64,000 nucleotides of DNA from Vanilla planifolia (lineage: Eukaryota; Streptophyta; Magnoliopsida; Asparagales; Orchidaceae). Each line of letters starts with the position of its first letter. Position 1 is the stretch's first letter. Below are positions 62,001-64,000 of the stretch, one piece after another. Made by a program: the position numbers and the translations under genes. The stretch lies in contig JAIUJO010000296.1 in NCBI GenBank assembly GCA_023846275.1, positions 503,204 to 567,203 on the forward strand, given 5' to 3'. The notes under the pieces are model-generated. The model did not search any database and was not told where the DNA came from. It was given only the letters and a program-made list of their open reading frames with translations.

Positions 62001-62173
62001 TATGTAGAGAATTAGAGATGGCATTGATGTGTGTTTTGCTAAAGACAATTGGCTTGGATTTCTTCCAATTAAGTGGTGGTTTATGTACATAAATATGGAG
62101 GTAGAGTGGCCAAATAAAGTTAAGGAATGTATCATTTAAGCATAAGGAATGGGACGTGTTCATAGTCAAGGCT
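62001..62173 (+). mobile_element. Inverted LINE segment inside M6
   Basis: This segment is in plus sense while the rest of M6 is minus. It aligns with P1 at about 46-215: GAGAATTAGAGATGGCATTG, TTTCTTCCAATTAAGTGGTG, TAAATATGGAGGTAGAGTGG and AAGGAATGGGACGTGTTCAT. In an intact LINE it lies between RT and zf-RVT. Confidence 0.9.
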
Positions 62174-63190
62174 ACATATGCTTGTTCCATATCCACCATG
62201 ATTGCTATCAAAACCTCGCTGGATATAGAAGCGTGCATTGAAATTGCTATTTCTTAAGTAATAAAGATATTATTTGAGATAGATCTGTCTGATATAAATG
62301 CACCTTGTTCCTTCACAATGAGACTAGGTAATATTTTCTTCAATCTTGCCACCAAGATTTTTGCCATAACTTTATATGTAACATTACACAAACTTATGGG
62401 CCTAAACTATTTTGCTATGTCTGCACCTCACAGTTTTAGAATAACACAATAAGATTATCTTTCCAAGCTTTTTACATTTCCCTATCATGAAAAAATTGCA
62501 ACAAAGCTCTAACAATATCACCCTGAGTAATATCCCAGTACCCATGCACAAACTCTACTATGACCCCACCCATCCATGGAACCTACATCATTCAAATTGA
62601 TTTGACAACACTTAAGACTTCTTGCATAATAACCTACATGATAACCATTCATTTCTATTTTCTATCAATGCATCTATATGGTTGCTAATGTAATGAGATG
62701 ATAAACATCATTATTATGTCACTTCTTCTCAAAATAGTTAACTAACAAATATTTTATATTCTCTATAGAGTTGTCCACTTCCTTCTTATCATCCTTCTAA
62801 TATAGTATATGCTTGTCCTTCCACCTAGAAGTTATAGTAGCATAGAAGATCCTAGAGTTACATCCCCTTAGTTGAGCCCATTAAACCTTTGTTCTTTGCC
62901 ATCACCACTTCTCTTTAAGTGTAGCCATCCAATGAAAAGATGAAATAAGATGATCTAGCTAGATGTGCTCCTGATCATTCAGACTAACCTCAGACTCCTT
63001 GAGTTGTAGAACTTGAATTTCATTTTTTTCACCATTCTTGTAGATTAGATTACACATATTAGTCTTGCTTCACCTTTTAAAGGCAAATAATGATTTACAA
63101 AATTTCATAGAAAGTATCTCTATGAGATTACTTCTAGCTGATCTATTCCACACCTTTTGCACAACACCCATAGTCTAAAGAAATTTGAGC
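62174..63190 (-). pseudogene. RT N-terminal remnant of M6
   Basis: Fingers as in M2 and M4: VMAKILVARLKKILPSLIVK, EQGAFISDRSISNNIFIT-like text, and motif A start IAIMVDMEQAY at 62,180 with the Asp kept. The frame then runs straight into the inverted segment, giving a chimeric 92-codon frame (61,960-62,238). Upstream (62,700-63,190) is the EN-RT linker, also found in M2 and M4. Confidence 0.8.
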
Positions 63191-63239
63191 CAAATACTCT
63201 TAAATTTGTTCCTTCATATAGTGTCCATCCCCTACTATG

Positions 63240-64000
63240 TACCCATCTCAATGAGCAAAAGGCAGTGATCTAATTCAATTCGTTACAAATGATATACCAG
63301 AGTTTTAGAAAAAGCCTGGATTCTCGAGACATTCATTAGCACTCTGTCAAGCCTCTCCAAAATTCTAGCACTTCCTTCCTGTTGCACCACATAAACCTAT
63401 TACCAACATATCCCAACTCCATCAACTCAAGTTATTGCAAGATCCCAAAAACATCCAGTTGTCCTAGCCAACTTCTAAACCTCTTCCCCCCCTTTTCTCT
63501 TACTACTACATAATAACATTGAAATCCCCTGCAGCCAGCATGGTTCCCAACTTTTGGCCTTATCCATTAGGATATTCGACACAACTGTCCTCTTAATAAA
63601 CTCCTTAAAAGCATACACAGCATAACATTTTAGCACCTTTGTATCCTTAGCCCTTGCCTACACCACAAGCGCTTGTGACAAAAGGTTAACAACTTTAAGA
63701 TCCACCCAACTCCTCAAAGAACCACAATAACTCAAGATAGTCTAACTAAAGGTTGCACCATAAACTCCCAATCTTTACCAAGTAGCACATATGCATCTTA
63801 CTTACTAAAATTCTCCACTCTGGTTTAACAAGAGCTACTACTATGATGTCACGTGTTATACCAACCTGATGAAAGTCCCCCTTAAATTTCTTGACCCTAA
63901 TACCTTGAATTTTCTATATAGTAAACTTAATCATTTGTGATAATGTGAAAGCTTTTCACCTACAGCACCTTGATATAGTTCAAAGCCAGCCTTGAATTTC
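63240..64000 (-). pseudogene. EN remnant of M6 with intact GDFN
   Basis: The reading LAAGDFNVIM gives an undamaged GDFN motif at 63519-63530. Before it: VYAFKEFIKRTVVSNIL (the YA..K region). After it: a worn ERLDRVLMN region and LDHCLL for the SDHxPL motif, as in M2 and M4 (GLDHCPLL). The 5' part continues beyond 64,000. Confidence 0.8.

Larger units (their letters stand above)
61633..64000 (-). mobile_element. LINE remnant M6 with internal inversion, cut by the window edge
   Basis: Minus strand, 5' to 3': EN (64,000-63,240), RT fingers up to motif A (63,190-62,174), an inverted 173-bp segment (62,173-62,001), RNase H (61,980-61,690) and a 3' end in GTTAATATATTATTA at 61,633. The RT palm from motif A onward and the zf-RVT are missing apart from the inverted piece. 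It lies directly upstream of the M5 leader. Confidence 0.85.

Overview
The window looks like nuclear DNA of a seed plant with a large, repeat-rich genome. A gymnosperm is a plausible guess, but the sequence does not settle it. I found no intact host gene, tRNA, rRNA or CRISPR array. Essentially everything is repetitive: old, broken non-LTR retrotransposons (LINEs) of the plant L1 type at both ends, and a long AT-rich satellite region in the middle. The LINE family is recognisable from ORF1 with a CCHC zinc knuckle and from ORF2 with an endonuclease (EN), a reverse transcriptase (RT), a zf-RVT-like zinc-binding segment and a C-terminal RNase H. All copies carry stops and frameshifts, so they are annotated as remnants.

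Layout. 1-4,362: two plus-strand LINE remnants (called P1 and P2 here) followed by an orphan 5'-leader-like piece (P3). 4,370-6,660: about seven degenerate tandem units of 0.26-0.34 kb (satellite A). 6,680-8,090: a purine-rich strand-asymmetric tract. 8,160-8,181: a perfect 22-bp palindrome. 8,600-30,610: roughly 22 kb of a very AT-rich, highly diverged satellite with a unit of about 0.41-0.42 kb (satellite B), laid out in five blocks of alternating orientation with switches near 10.4, 19.43, 24.8 and 27.44 kb. 30,615-64,000: a chain of minus-strand LINEs (M6, M5, M4, M3, M2, M1 and the orphan leader M0), arranged head to tail with almost no other DNA between them.

How the parts relate. The two LINE chains point inward at the satellite core and both end in a leader-like piece without ORF1, so the window has a mirror layout. 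Four of seven LINE 3' ends run directly into leader-like DNA. None of the seven carries a poly(A) tail; they share a TTAATATATTATCA-like end. M5 and M4 are the most complete copies (about 8.7 and 8.2 kb), including leader and ORF1. The region between zinc knuckle and EN is unusually long (about 3 kb in M5) and is built of tandem repeats, some coding for Cys/His/Asn/Tyr-rich segments. Several copies show separate rearrangements: an inversion, a 262-bp tandem duplication, loss of the zinc knuckle, loss of the EN core, and an 829-bp near-identical block shared by M1 and M3.

Limits: alignments were made by eye; domain borders are good to about 20-100 bp; satellite unit lengths are approximate; taxon, age and mechanism are inference.
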